Shown here one piece after another: positions 32,640 through 44,533 of a DNA stretch of 64,000 nucleotides. Under the pieces are notes generated by a model that was not told the origin of the DNA, ran no database searches, and saw only the letters and a list, made by a program, of their open reading frames with translations. The DNA lies in assembly GCF_030272615.1 (NCBI RefSeq), contig NC_081410.1:227330915-227394914 (forward strand), read 5' to 3'. Position 1 is the stretch's first letter. Each line of letters opens with the position of its first letter. The stretch is from Cryptomeria japonica. Its lineage: Eukaryota; Streptophyta; Pinopsida; Cupressales; Cupressaceae. The position numbers were made by a program, and so were the translations under genes.

Positions 32640-33349
32640 CTTCTGATAAGATAAGAAAAAAATGTCACTTCAAGGCTTGAGAGGTTCAAGTTGTTGAGGC
32701 CAAAAGTTATCAAGCGTAAAATTGCCACTCTTTGTTGTGGGTTGGTAAAGGCTATGATTAATTATTATGATAGTGCCATTATGAGGGAATTTCAAACATT
32801 TATGGATTGTAGAAGGAATACCTTTCATGGAAGAGATCCAAGGATGTCCCAACTTTACACGAAACTGATTCGATGTAGGAATGGTAACAAAAGTCACATC
32901 TAAGGACTTAGTACCACACCTCAACAAGGAGACTAATAGAACCAATATTAGGGAAAGAGAAACCATCATACACCTTGAACATAACATCATATTTATCATA
33001 TGTAACTTGATGCAATTATAAAGTATAAAAATATTCTTCAGTAATCACACTCATCATACACTGGATCAATGATCACTCATGAGAGTTTGTCTTTGATCTT
33101 CGTAGTGATATACAATGAGCCATCAGGTGTAATGATAGTCTCACTAGGATCAAAAGTAATGCATACATCTTTAGGAGGTATAATAGGTTTATCCACAAGA
33201 TTCACAATATTATTAGATTCCATACCAAGGTCATTGGGAGAAATGGCAAGAGACTTAGACTCAACAACATTAGTAGAGAGAAGGAAAAGGATTGGTGAAG
33301 ATTTAGAGATTTTGATTAGGAGTAGATGCAAAATTGTTTCCCTTATCAT
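32640..33349 (-). pseudogene. Retropepsin-like protease remnant of element B
   Basis: Spread over two frames. Recognisable words are PPKDVCITFDPSETIITPDG, VNIITEEY, YDKYDVMFKVYDGFSFPNIG, then FRVKLGHPWISSMKGIPSTI and HKCLKFPHNG (about 32760-32870). The last parallels LLGRPWIHDLQAVPSTYHQC of element A, the end of the protease module in Tat-type elements. The active-site Asp-Ser/Gly-Gly is damaged (reads around PCSSVNII). Several stops. Confidence 0.68.
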
Positions 33350-33983
33350 TCACACCAAATACAGATATGGTATTGTTATCAATACAGTCTTGAATCTTAC
33401 TCCTTAATGTGTAGCATTTCTTAGTATTATGGCTAGGTTGATGGTGACATTGACAAAAGGCTTTGGGATCATGGTAAGATGGAAAAGGTTTAGAAGCATC
33501 AATTGGATTTATGGGAGGAAGTTTCAACACATTAGAATTTATCAACTTCAACATTATACTATGCAAAGAGGAGTGAATTATTTTCTAAATTATTTGGATA
33601 AATGGGTGATACCTGATGTCATGGCTACCACTTGAGTGTTGATGTTGTCATTTATCTTTATGTGACCCTTGTTTGGTTTAAACTTCAAAAATTATTGTTG
33701 AGCACCCTCATTCTTATCAACCAGGGCCATTGAAGGAGATGATTCAAATTGAATCACTTGAAGCTAATAATTATGAAGCACTACACATAATTGGGTAAAG
33801 GAAGTATACTAAAAAAATTATAATTTTATCTCTAATGTCTTTTGGTAAATTAGCAATTAAAGTTCTTTGAACATCATGATCAGGAACTTGATAAGCAATT
33901 TGAGACTGCAAATGTTTATATTTACCATTGAAATTAGTCACTTTTTCTTTAACTCCTTTCTTACAATGAATCAAATCAGTCAA
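33303..33983 (-). pseudogene. gag: gag C-terminal half with zinc-finger-like motif (element B)
   Basis: Frame shared by the open stretches at 33771-33983 (HCKKGVKEKVTNFNGKYKHL, IANLPKDIRDK) and 33303-33566. The latter has FCQCHHQPSHNTKKC, comparable with the C-x2-H-x4-H-x4-C motif of elements A and D, followed by a helix-like LRSKIQDCIDN. The stretch between them is interrupted by stops. Confidence 0.72.
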
Positions 33984-34056
33984 AGTAATTTTAGGACCAA
34001 TATTATTATGAAATTATTGATTATTAAAATGATGTAATAGAATAAGGAGAAAAAGT

Positions 34057-35013
34057 TTAATACCATTGCAAATATTTATCTCTAGAAGTTTGGGTAAACC
34101 ATTTAGCCGTAAGTCTTTGGTCATGAGAAAAATCACTACTAAAAGTTTGAAATGTTTTCATATGAGTTAAGGGGTCACCTTTTCCATTGTACAACTCCAA
34201 TTGAGTGACTTCCATATGTTTAGGGGGAATTGCGCAAACAATGTCATCGGATAATAGGCTCAGTACATCAAATGGGGGAAGATTAAACCTGGATTGACTA
34301 ATGGAAGCCAATTGTTGTTGTAGGGATGCAACATTTTGGGATAGATTATTGATGGTTTCTTTGGTGGATGGATTTAAATTACACATGTTGGATTGTGATG
34401 GAGGAGTAACATTGTTATATATAGGTGGAGGTTGAGAATAACGAGGTGGAACACTATGACAAGTTGGTATGGGAGATTATTGGGATACAAATGGAAGACT
34501 CACAAAGGGAGGTATGTAAGAATATTGATTAACAAGATTTTCCCCATGACTAACATGTGTAAGATTAAAATTTTGTGTGGAAGTAGCCATGATAGAATAT
34601 ATAAATGTAGGCAAACTAGGCAAGGATGTAGGCATAGGAATAAAATTATTTGCTTGATTAGTGGGTTGAGAGTAACCAAGGACTTCAACAAAACTTTTGA
34701 TTGACGTGATATTAGTTTCAACAATATGAGCAAGGTCATGTAACAAATCAACACCAATTTTATCACTTTGGACCATTCTCTTTAATCCTTCAAGTAAAGG
34801 GATCAAATCACTTTTTGGGTACTATTCACTCATCCACTGTTGAAGATTTTTGAATTCATTGTCAATCTTCTCCAATTGGTCAATAGTAACCCTAGTTAGT
34901 GACTCATCCACATCATGAGAATTATCAGGAGGATATGGATAAATAATGTCATTAGTTGGATTAGAGGAGGCACCAACATTCTCATGGAATAAGTGATCTA
35001 ATTGAGGCTCCAT
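34057..35013 (-). pseudogene. gag: gag N-terminal half of element B
   Basis: Single minus-strand frame from ATG 35011-35013 (MEPQLDHLFHENV) with a few stops (near 34820, 34475). Contains the capsid-like words ELYNGKGDPLTHMKTFQ and DQRLTAKWFTQ of the retrotransposon gag domain, preceded by a coiled-coil-like NLSQNVASLQQQLASI. The frame is lost near 34057, before the part at 33983. Confidence 0.75.
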
Positions 35014-35471
35014 ACCCTTAGTGATTAAACCTTAGAAAGCCTTAATTCTACAATTTCTTCTCATGAGAATATTGTATTTAGGACTAATGGTAACAAAATT
35101 CATGCACAAAGGAGGAAAGTTTGAATTCCCAAATTGAAAACTATGATTAAGCAATGCAACTTTTTGTAACAACATGATTGATTAACCAATTAAGTAAACA
35201 ATTTGAATTGTGATTTTGAATAATAAACACCTTTAGATAATAAATAACATGTCGCAATAATAAAATCTAAAAGTATACTTAAAAAATTATGCAACTCACA
35301 AGTTAATTTTAGAATGATAAATTAGGGTTTTTGTGAATTTAACCTCTAAATTTATGAAATTCAATTGAAAGTAATAATTATGAGTGCAAATTTGAATATT
35401 GAAATGCATACAAAATCAGATCTGAAACAATAAATTAGAATTAGGCATGCCAGATGTTAGGTTCACAAAAA
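35014..35471 (-). other. Leader of element B
   Basis: About 460 bp between the 5' LTR and gag on the minus strand. No recognisable primer-binding site directly next to the LTR (reads tttttgtgaacctaac). No ORF. Confidence 0.55.
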
Positions 35472-36667
35472 TGTAATGGTGAAAAATAGGAATTAGGGTT
35501 TAAGATGATATTACCACTAACTAACCCAATTGACACCATAACATTGAAAGAGGGCTAAACCCAATAGATCTAGGATCAATCCTTATGGGAAAGAGACTAA
35601 AATTATAATTGTATTCAACTAGTTGGTCACGATTTAGTAGCTTTCATACTCTGAATTGAATTGATTGTGAAATTAGGGAAAAACAATAAATTATTGAAGT
35701 AGTCTGACATAAATAGTAAGTTACATATATCCCACTAAGCCATAAACTTGGATCAGGGAAAAAAAAAGATGTGTCAGACCTATTTCCAAAAGTTTGACTT
35801 GATTTTTAGGGACTAGGTAGCATAGATTTTCCCTCGTCCTTCAAAATTTTCCACCATTGAAAGCTAACCTGTTCGTCATTGTTGACTTTGTCAGATTTCC
35901 CAAGTACAACTCTGCACCTATTTTTTGCACATAGAAGGAAAGGGAAATATGTTGGGAATAGGGTTTTGTCTTAGGTAAAACCCCAATTTTTTAATTGGCC
36001 ATGAAATTGAATTGAGAAATGTAATGAAACATTGAAAAAAATTACTTTCCTTTTGAGGGAAAGACTGAGTCTGAAGTATAATGCTTTTAAACATAATGTG
36101 TACCTTGATGAAGTTTGGTTTGTCTTCACACAAAGTGATTAGGGTTTCATGTAGGATGTATATTCATAAAATATTAGCCATGAATGCCATCTTCAATTCT
36201 TGAACTTGACATCACTTCTGCTCTAATGCTTGATGAATGACTGGTTGCTTGCTCACTTGAATTTGGCAGTGTAGATATTGATTTCAATTTTGTTAGGTTA
36301 TAAATGAGAGGGGTAAACTTCCTTTTATGTTTGACCATCCCAAATTAAATTGAATTTATGCAACACGCTGACACAAGATCCAAATTCTCACTCATTTATG
36401 ATGACCGTTACGGGGGTGTAATTTGGGGCCCAATTAAGAGGCCCATGACGTGACACACACTATTCCTAATTTGGGACTAGGGCATGGTATGGCATGGTCC
36501 TAGAAATCAAGACTCCAAAAGTGGGGTGAAATTGGGAAATTGATAATGTAGAATAGGTAAGTGGTGTGAGTAGAATCAACATTGCAATCAGGCCTTGGAA
36601 ACCAAAATGCCAAAGTGAGGCATAGACAAGGAAAAAATTGTAGGTGAGTATAATTTAGGATGCTACA
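35472..36667 (-). repeat. 5' LTR of element B (right copy)
   Basis: 1196 bp, pairs with 20263-21464. The TSD atagg follows at 36668-36672. Confidence 0.88.
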
Positions 36668-36717
36668 ATAGGATAGTTATTCCAAATATGTTTGTAATGC
36701 ACATACACTGTTGCACT

Positions 36718-37835
36718 TGTAATACCTTAAAAATGGTCATCTAAACCATGGGCCCCTAATCTCGACAACATCACCAAGGTCCTAACCAAAGGCAATTAAA
36801 TCAACCTTGAGCACATTATTAATTCTTTACTCATCAATTATCACATGGAAAATCAATTACTCAATATTAATTAAATATTCATTTAATTAATTAATTAATT
36901 TCCAAGAGTATCATTTTGATCAATTTTCCTATTTTAATTTATTAAATATCCTTGCATATTTGATTAATTAATAAATTTGCCATTTAATCATGCAAAAGGA
37001 ATTAATTTATTACAAAAGAGGAATTAATTACAAAGCAAGAGTTGAATTGAAAATAAACAAAAAGAATTGAATTGAGAGAGAAATCAAACTTGAGATATTA
37101 TTTCTTTTTCTAAATTTAGAACTTGAAATCAGAAAAGCAATTTAATTGAATTATTGAATTATTCTCTAAAATTGGAACTCAAAGCTTTTCAGAAAAAGAA
37201 GTTCAGTTGCATTGAAAAGACTCTTTTCTTGAATAAATCAAATATATGCATGGAATTATCTATTTTTATCACAAGTGCATGGAATTAATTTAATATTATT
37301 TCAATTAAGCTATAATTGGAATCTATCTTAAGGTCAACTAAACCTGATTTCTCAATTATTTTCAATTAATCCTAAATTGAGCTTTTCTTCAGCTTTTCTC
37401 TTGTAATTCTCTATAAATTCAGTCTTAAGCTCTCATTCCAATTCACCCCAGAGATTTTTGAGAACACGCTTGGAGATTATTATCACGCTAATTTTGCTTT
37501 GGAGTCATTGAAGATCATTGTGCTTTTTAGATTATTTGCATCCATCATTTCTTGAATCCATATTTGCTTGAATTGATTATTGCTTGAATTAATTGCATCC
37601 ATTTTGCATCCATTTAGTTAATATCATATAGATTAAATCCTTCGTCTTGGTGTAGTCTAGTCACTGGTATTGCTTATAAAAATATGAGAGCAATCTTATA
37701 CTCGCATCTTTTAGAAGGCAATTACTCGCTTTGTTATGGTTTATTACTTATTGATTATTGATTTACTAACCATACATATAATGACTTAATTGAAGTGTTG
37801 TGCTTGCAGCTACAGACCACTTTTTCACAAACACA
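36718..37835 (+). repeat. 5' LTR of element D
   Basis: Begins tgtaatacc and ends near aaacaca. TATAAATT at 37412-37419. It lacks a segment of about 35 bp present in the 3' LTR near 53641-53690, apparently lost between short atttc repeats. Confidence 0.88.
37412..37419 (+). promoter_or_regulatory. TATA box of element D 5' LTR
   Basis: TATAAATT, repeated at 53790-53797 in the 3' LTR, in the same relative place as the TATA box of element A (upstream of the shared R-U5-like block). Confidence 0.55.
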
Positions 37836-38262
37836 TCTCTAGCACCCATTGTGGGGAAGAAGACTACATTTTTCGGCCTCCAAGACTGAATGCTTATTTT
37901 TTTTGTTATTTTCCAGATTTCAGGTTTTTCGGATTTTCGTCCTTACATCTCATATGACATTTCCCACAGGCGAAAATGACAAATTGCAGGTATCATACGA
38001 ATGGGAATCCTATCTCGTACGAGCCAGAATCCTGTATCGTACGAGTTTTCATACTATCGTACGACTCTATATTTTCTGGTAAAAAAAGAAAAGAAAGAGG
38101 CAAAATTTCATGATTTTTATTGATTATTCTGATGACTGACCCTGACTATTTATTTGTCTATCTCAGAATTTTTCATAGCCTAATCAGTTTTTGTAGAACT
38201 CTTGTCGAAGAATATGCTTGTTGCACAAAGATAATATGACTACTGATTTCTTGTCTTTGTAG

Positions 38263-39030
38263 GTTGCCTGAGGAGAATCGGCTAAACATCGTGTATTCTT
38301 TAAATTCATTTTTAGGAACCTAAATTGCTATCTGGTTAAAGAACAAATTTGTATTTCACATTTTTAGAAGATTCTGAGAGGTAGGAGAGTATGCTCTTAT
38401 CTTCTTTTAGACAATAAAAAATCCAGACCCTTGAGGCTTTTTCTTTGTTTGAGATTTGTACATATTTAGCAGGTTTGCCCTCCCGAGGGGTTGAAAAACT
38501 CTTAAAGCCGTTATGACCGATGTGAGGGGAACGACCTAAGTGGGAATGACTAAATGCCAAGTACTCCAACTTACTATAAAATAAACATGATTTGATGAAA
38601 ATCAAGTCAACGACAGTGCTTGGGAATAGCTCTCCTCTGTATCTTCGGGTATATTAAACCTTGGTTTTCAAGGCTGGGAGACCTCTTAATTGAGTTTATA
38701 CCTTGACGCACTAAACAAATCCCTTACTAGTTCCAATTAAAATTAGAAGCTACCCGGTTCATCTTTGAAAGGGGGATAATCTTTGTACAAGAGAGATAGT
38801 AACTCTCCCAAGATACTTGTCATTTCATGCCCCCATTAGCATTTGGAGTCGGATAATATGGTGTTGAGAATCCATTGCGTGAGACTCAATGACCGTATTC
38901 TGATTAGCTATTGGGTGTGTACTTGAGTCTACAAGTAAAGGTTTTCTTTCCTCACCAAATTCCTTAGGGTTTGCATGCTGTGATTGGAGTCACTATTTAT
39001 ACTACGTGTTTTCTGTGTCTTCATCCCTTA
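38263..39030 (+). repeat. Conserved non-coding leader block, copy 2
   Basis: Counterpart of 6529-7265 in element A. It begins right after ttgtctttgtag with an upstream ctgat, a 3'-splice-site-like context also seen in copy 1. Confidence 0.75.
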
Positions 39031-39100
39031 AACAAAAAGTAAAATACCAAAATTGGAGAAGACAAGAAACAACTCAGTGATTCAAAACTTTTTCCTTGTT

Positions 39101-39284
39101 AGAACTAGTCCATCCTAAGTCAAAACTTTGTCAGTGTCAGAACTAGTCCATCCTAAGTCGAAACTCTATCTGTATCAGAACTAGTCCATCCTAATTTGAA
39201 ACTCTGTCCATGTCAGAAGTTGTCCATCCTAAGTTGAAATTCTGTCCAAAACTAGTATATCCTGGTGAAAATTCAGTCCATCAC
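39101..39284 (+). repeat. 38-bp minisatellite in leader of element D
   Basis: Three full 38-bp units starting agaactagtccatcctaag (39101, 39139, 39177) followed by two shorter, more diverged units (from 39215 and about 39248). Not present in element A. Confidence 0.85.
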
Positions 39285-40035
39285 AGAATTGGTCATACTC
39301 AACAATTGAAAAAAATCATAATTTCTAGTCTCTATCCTGTGAATAGTCGTACGAGTCTGATAATTTATCATCCTGCACCACATCCTATGTCGTACGCGTC
39401 TTCTGATTTGTCATCCTATGTCAGATCCTATGTTGTACGAGTCGTTTCATCCGTCGTCTGGCTCTGTATCTTGTGTCGTACAAAACAAAATTGCCCTAAG
39501 TCTTTTGTCATCCCGCGTGTACCCATCTATTGTATGATACAAGGTAGCAACTCGTAGGAAAAAAAACTATTGTCGTCCTATAGCTGCTCAGTTGTCGTCT
39601 GGGTCAAAAAACCCTGTCGTATGAGTCTCTAGTTTTGTCAAAACAAAATAGTCAAACTTGCCTAAAAATAGTCTACAACAAACATAATACTGGTTATCAT
39701 TTTCCTGAGCATAAATAGATCAAGACAATGTACCTCTACCATTTGCGTTGCATAATTTGGTCGATCATCTTTCAGCTAGTTCAATCAACTACCTATCAAA
39801 TTTAAGTCACTTAGATAACGTCTTACACAGGATAGATCGTTCCTGAAACCAGACTGAATCTTACACTACTCTTAGAATCAACTTAGATAGATGTCTTATA
39901 TAGGATAGATCTTTCCTGAAACCAGACTAAATCTTAGTTGTTTCTCTCAAATAATACTTTAACAGAACAACTAGCTCTAAAATTGATCTTGACCTCTACA
40001 TCACAAACAACTTTAGGTCACACTAATCCATAAAA

Positions 40036-41790
40036 ATGCCTACACAAACTAGGAGTTCTTATAAGAAAGAAGCCAAAGGCAAAGAACAACCCTTCAAATA
40101 TCAAGATAATCCATTCTACGTGAAGGATCCACTCACTGGCATACTGTCGTCATCAGGCAGACCAATTTTTGATGAGCCTAAATCTCCCACTATACATGAG
40201 ACATAATACAAAGACAAAGACAACCTTAATATTCATGAGATTGATACTGATTCCTCATCAAGTGAAGCTGACAAAGACATTGAACATCTAGAAAAAGAAA
40301 TTCGTGACTCTCAAAAGGACAAAGACTTTAGAAAAATGACGAAAGCTATCATGACCCGAGAGAAGGAAGACTATTTCTTAGAACTAGAAAAACAAGGTGC
40401 CAAACTTCATACTGGATATGATGTTCAAACACTTATTACTAAAAAGGAAGAATCACCTATACTCATGGTACACAAACAATTACAAGCCTTATAGATGGAG
40501 GTCACAGAACTAAAAAATAAGGACAAGTCCCCAAAACAATATTCTCTGGAAACAATATGTCCCTTTCCATTTGACAAGAATCTATACATGCCTCCATTTC
40601 CTTCATGAGTGGAGATCCCAAAATTTGATAAATATGATGGTACCTCAGTTCCTCAAGATCATGTCAGAGAGTTTTGTGTCGCCTGTATGGAGTTCATGCA
40701 TGATCAAATGTACCTCATGCACCTTTTTCCAAGGAGTTTAGGGGGTCAAGCAATGAAATGGTTCTCAAGTATACCCAAAGGAATAAAAACATTCGAAGAA
40801 CTAATCCAACTATTTTTGCAACAATACTCATACAACATTCAACATACTGTGACTATGATCGATCTTTGTAATATTAAACAGAAAATAGGGGAACCTCTTC
40901 TTACTTTCCTCCAATGCTGGAGAAAGATGTTCTCTAGGTATCCACGACCTATCCCAGACTCTGAGAAAATGGATATATTTGTCAATAACTTGGTCCCCAA
41001 ACTGAAATATAGCATACAAATGCAAGTACACCCATCATTTAACAAAATGGTAGATAATGCCATTCGAATGGAAGATGTGATCATAAAGAAGGGGGATATC
41101 ACACCTTGGAAAGAAACACAACTAGAATCTAGCTCTAAAGAGAAGAACAAGTATTGGAAATTTGGCAAAGACAACAACAAGAATGTTGTTAACGATGGAG
41201 TAGTAGAAATTGTTCAAGCTAACTCAAAGACCATGATATTCAACTTGTCTAGTGGTACACAAGCACTTAAAGCTAATGAGGCTGCAGTAGAGAATCCACC
41301 AAAGAAAACAAAAGAATGGTTCAAATAAAAGCCTTGGCTTTCTAAACCTAAGCATGATTTTACTCCTCTTGAAGAATCATATGAATCCGCTTTCAAAACT
41401 CTATTGGCAAACAACTTGATAATGCTACCAAATAAATTTAGACCATATGATCTAGAAGTCAAACCAAGATGGTGGAGAGAAAATGAATACTATGATTTCC
41501 ATCGGAATAAAGGTCATAACATAAACAATTGCATGAAGATAAAACATGAGATTCAAGATCTCATAGACGTTGGTAAAGTTGTTGTTGGGAATCATCTGAC
41601 CAATGCATATCATAAAGCATTTAAGGACCCTTTGCCTCTTTACGAACAAGGTGATTCTTCAAAGACCAAAGGAGGTGCCAAGGTAAATTATACTTATACC
41701 AGTCAGGACAACGTTATCAACATGATTGAGCCTTCCCACTCAGAATATTGCAATATGATTATAGTTCAAGATAAACCAAATAAATTATGA
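40036..41790 (+). pseudogene. gag: gag of element D
   Basis: Frame 1 from ATG 40036 (MPTQTRSSYKKEAKGK). Stops at about 40204, 40492 and 40606, then an open 240-codon stretch (40609-41328) with the retrotransposon gag block (FDKYDGTSVPQDHVREF, AMKWFSSIPKG, FLQQYSYNIQH, LCNIKQKIGEPLLTFLQ, FSRYPRPIP). After one stop the zinc motif YDFHRNKGHNINNC follows (41491-41532), with the first Cys replaced by Tyr. The frame stays the same throughout, so damage is limited to point changes. Confidence 0.87.
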
Positions 41791-42549
41791 TATGCAAGAG
41801 CTTTGACCCATTTTCAGAAGAAAGTCACTCTCCAAGGAGCTAGTTCTTCCAACTTGACTCAAGCAACATCAAACCCACCAGCCTTGCCAAACAAACAAAA
41901 AGAATCAACCTTGGACAAATTTAAAAGGTTAACTTCATCATCATCTTCTGGATATAGTGTCATTGAATAGTTGAAAAGGACAAATGCTCAAATCTCAATC
42001 TTTGAATTGCTAAAACTTTCATCCGCTCACAAAGAGATCCTAGACAAAGCAGTGCTCACCACTAACGTTCCAAAAGATTTAGACATTGATTGGTTTTAGT
42101 CTATGGTGGGTCATCTGAATTCACCTCACTATTTGACCTTCTCTAAAGAAGATGACAACTCGCTAAATCATCCACATAACCAGCCATTGCATATTGAAGC
42201 CATGATCCACAAACACAGAGTCAAACATGTTTTGATCGATGGAGGCGCGGGGTTGAATATCTGTAATTACAGTCTGCTTACACAACTAAGATTCTCTGAA
42301 AATGTCATTGATCCCAGTAAGAAAATAACAATAAAAGCCTATGATGAAGAAGAAAGGACTTCTAAAGGTCTGGTGTCATTACCAATCAGAGTGGGACCTA
42401 TAGAAAGAGATGTCCTTTTCCAGGTACTTGATATTCCTTTGTCATACAATATCTTACTGGGCAAGCCATGGATTCATGAAATGAAGGCAATACCATCAAC
42501 ATACCATCAATGCTTAAAATTCCCCTATAATGGACAGTATTCATACTGA
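41791..42549 (+). pseudogene. Protease region of element D
   Basis: Same frame as gag. The active-site block HVLIDGGAGLNICNYS (about 42229-42276) is identical in its core to element A. Followed by KKITIKAYDEEERTSKG, LPIRVGPIERD, SYNILLGKPWIHEMKAIPST and HQCLKFPYNGQ, ending at 42547-42549 where the reading passes to frame 2. Stops near 41788, 41968 and 42098. Confidence 0.85.
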
Positions 42550-44518
42550 TGCAAATGTCATCTGTAATGCATTGACAAAAGGTGTAGATACTTTTGTGCC
42601 TCATAATAGGGAAGCCTCTCCAAATGAAGATCTAGAAGCACTGATGAAAGACTTAGAAAAGAGATTGAAGATTACAAATACCGGCATGGATGGCTACAAG
42701 ATAGAACTGATACTTTCATTAGTTTCTCTCCCTCTATCACCAAAATAGTTGGGCAAGCCATCAGAGGCTATGAGAACACAAACTTAAGCTCCGAATACTA
42801 TGTATGATGGTCTCTTTGTATAATCTTTTACCTCCCTGGCAGATGAAATAGAAGAGGATGCTATTCTTAACTGGCTCTTTAAGGAAGATAGTCAAAATGA
42901 GGGGGTATGACATTGTGAGATTTCCTCAAACCAATATGGTCCTGGATACAAGATGATTCAATGCATGGGGTATTCAGGTACTGGTCCTTTAGGCAAACAA
43001 AAGGAAGGTATTACTGAACCAATTTAGCTGCAAACCAAATCCACAAATGATAAGGCTAGACTGGGATACAATCTGAAAAAGACATTAGACCAAAAACATG
43101 TTTCTAAATCTAAGTGGCAGAAAAGGATATCGCCTTCAACATTACATGAAGCTGACACTCAACAAACAAAAGCAGAGTGTAGAGAAGAGAAAGAGGAATC
43201 AATAGTCAAGAAAGAAGAAATAGTCAGTGCTCAAGCTTCAATGGTATTAGCTACAATAATACAAGAAGTTGAGGTCCCTGAGGATATAAGAGATGAAGTA
43301 GTAAGAATCAAAGAATTGTTTGCACCACTAAAAGTTCCAATCACATATAATGGCAGGCAGCAAGTAGACGATTCAGAGACTGACTCAAACGAGTATGAAT
43401 GGGGTCTCGACCACCTCTCAGACACATCCACCACATAAACTTCAAAAGAGTCTAGCGGTGTCATAGATGATACTCAAGAGCTGATCCGCATAAAACTAGA
43501 TTAAGAAATACAAGAAATTAGACAAAGGAGACAAGCAAATTATGAACAAGGACTGAAAGAAGGAAGAATATCAGAAAGCTTCTCATCCATGTACCCCTAT
43601 GCTAAAATAGAATAAATCAGGTATAGCACTACACAAGAAGAGTTGGAAGCTATAGAACAAGAACTAGTTATTAGTCCAGAAGAAGCTGAATGGAGTAGAC
43701 AACAATAAATCACATAAACATCAAGATCATGTCAATAGGTGTGTCAGATACAAATGACAAATGAACCACAACATGAAGGAACTTGCAGTATTAAAGATGT
43801 TGGTGTTGATACCATACATACACTTACTAAATCACTTGAAGAAGACTCAGAAACTTCACCTGATGACTCTAATGATAGTCTTATTCAAGATAGTATCTAC
43901 CCAGCCTCAAATTTTGAATCATCTGATACAAACAATGAAAATTTGTCTACTGATGTTATCGCTATCAAACCAGGATATGATGTCCAGTCTTGCATAGTGA
44001 ATGATGTTACAAGTATGTCTATTGGATTCGATCAACTAAATATTAACGTGAACTTTAATAATCATGATCTGACTCTTCCCGGTCTTGAGACACTTACACA
44101 AGGTATTCTTCTAGAATTTGACTTTTTGACCCGCTGCTGTGATAACAATACCGTGAACGCTCTTGAACCTATCCAAGATTTATCCTTAGTACATCTTGAA
44201 TTGATTGACTGTACTTTACAAAACCAACCCATGAATATACCTACTTTTGCCAATGATTATACATTAGCCTATTATCTCAGTGTAGTCAAACCTATGGACT
44301 CTTCCACCAGTAAACATAGTGAAAATATGACTGAAGCGGATATCAAGTATCTTAGTCACAAAAACAAGAAAAATAAAAATAAAAGATCTGATGGCGAAAA
44401 CCACATTGTGGTGGTATCAAAATCTAAAAAAGAGAAAATAAAGGATGTACCTAAAGGTGAAATCCTCTATGAGGTGCCTGAAGGTGAGATACTTGATATA
44501 CTACCAAGTCATTTGTAG
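42530..44518 (+). pseudogene. G-patch linker between protease and RT, element D
   Basis: Mostly frame 2. The G-patch-like module reads YGPGYKMIQCMGYSGTGPLG then KQKEGITEPI and LGYN (about 42932-43072) and is better conserved than in element A. Charged low-complexity linker stretches follow (43241-43438, 43739-44518). A HLELIDCTLQN word parallels HLELIDWENEG in element A. Several stops. Function in the element is unknown; in other proteins G-patches contact RNA helicases. Confidence 0.72.
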
Positions 44519-44533
44519 GAAAGGTCCTCCATA

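Larger units (their letters stand above)
20263..36667 (-). mobile_element. Non-autonomous gag-protease LTR retrotransposon B (hosting nested elements)
   Basis: 16.4 kb in total, about 8.3 kb without nested chromovirus C. LTRs are 20263-21464 and 35472-36667. The PPT lies next to the left LTR when read on the minus strand, and gag reads leftward from 35013, so the right LTR is the 5' LTR. Only gag and a protease are recognisable; no RT, RNase H or integrase is present in either part of the interior. The LTRs differ at many positions, suggesting an older insertion than element A. It probably relied on enzymes from related elements. Confidence 0.85.
37836..40035 (+). other. Untranslated leader of element D
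   Basis: Starts with a PBS-like tagcacccattgtgggg (about 37840-37856). Contains clusters of the cgtacgag motif (38016-38065 and 39348-39610), the conserved block 38263-39030, a 38-bp minisatellite (39101-39284) and two gtcttayayaggatagat words (39828-39930). No coding sequence recognised. Confidence 0.7.

Noticed and set aside
32691-33407. Plus-strand ORFs (32691-32903, 33069-33407)
   Set aside because: They overlap the minus-strand protease and gag words of element B and are shadow frames.
36713-36717. TSD gcact for element D
   Set aside because: The right flank reads acacc, with only three of five matches, and the LTR end lies in an AC-rich run; not strong enough to claim.
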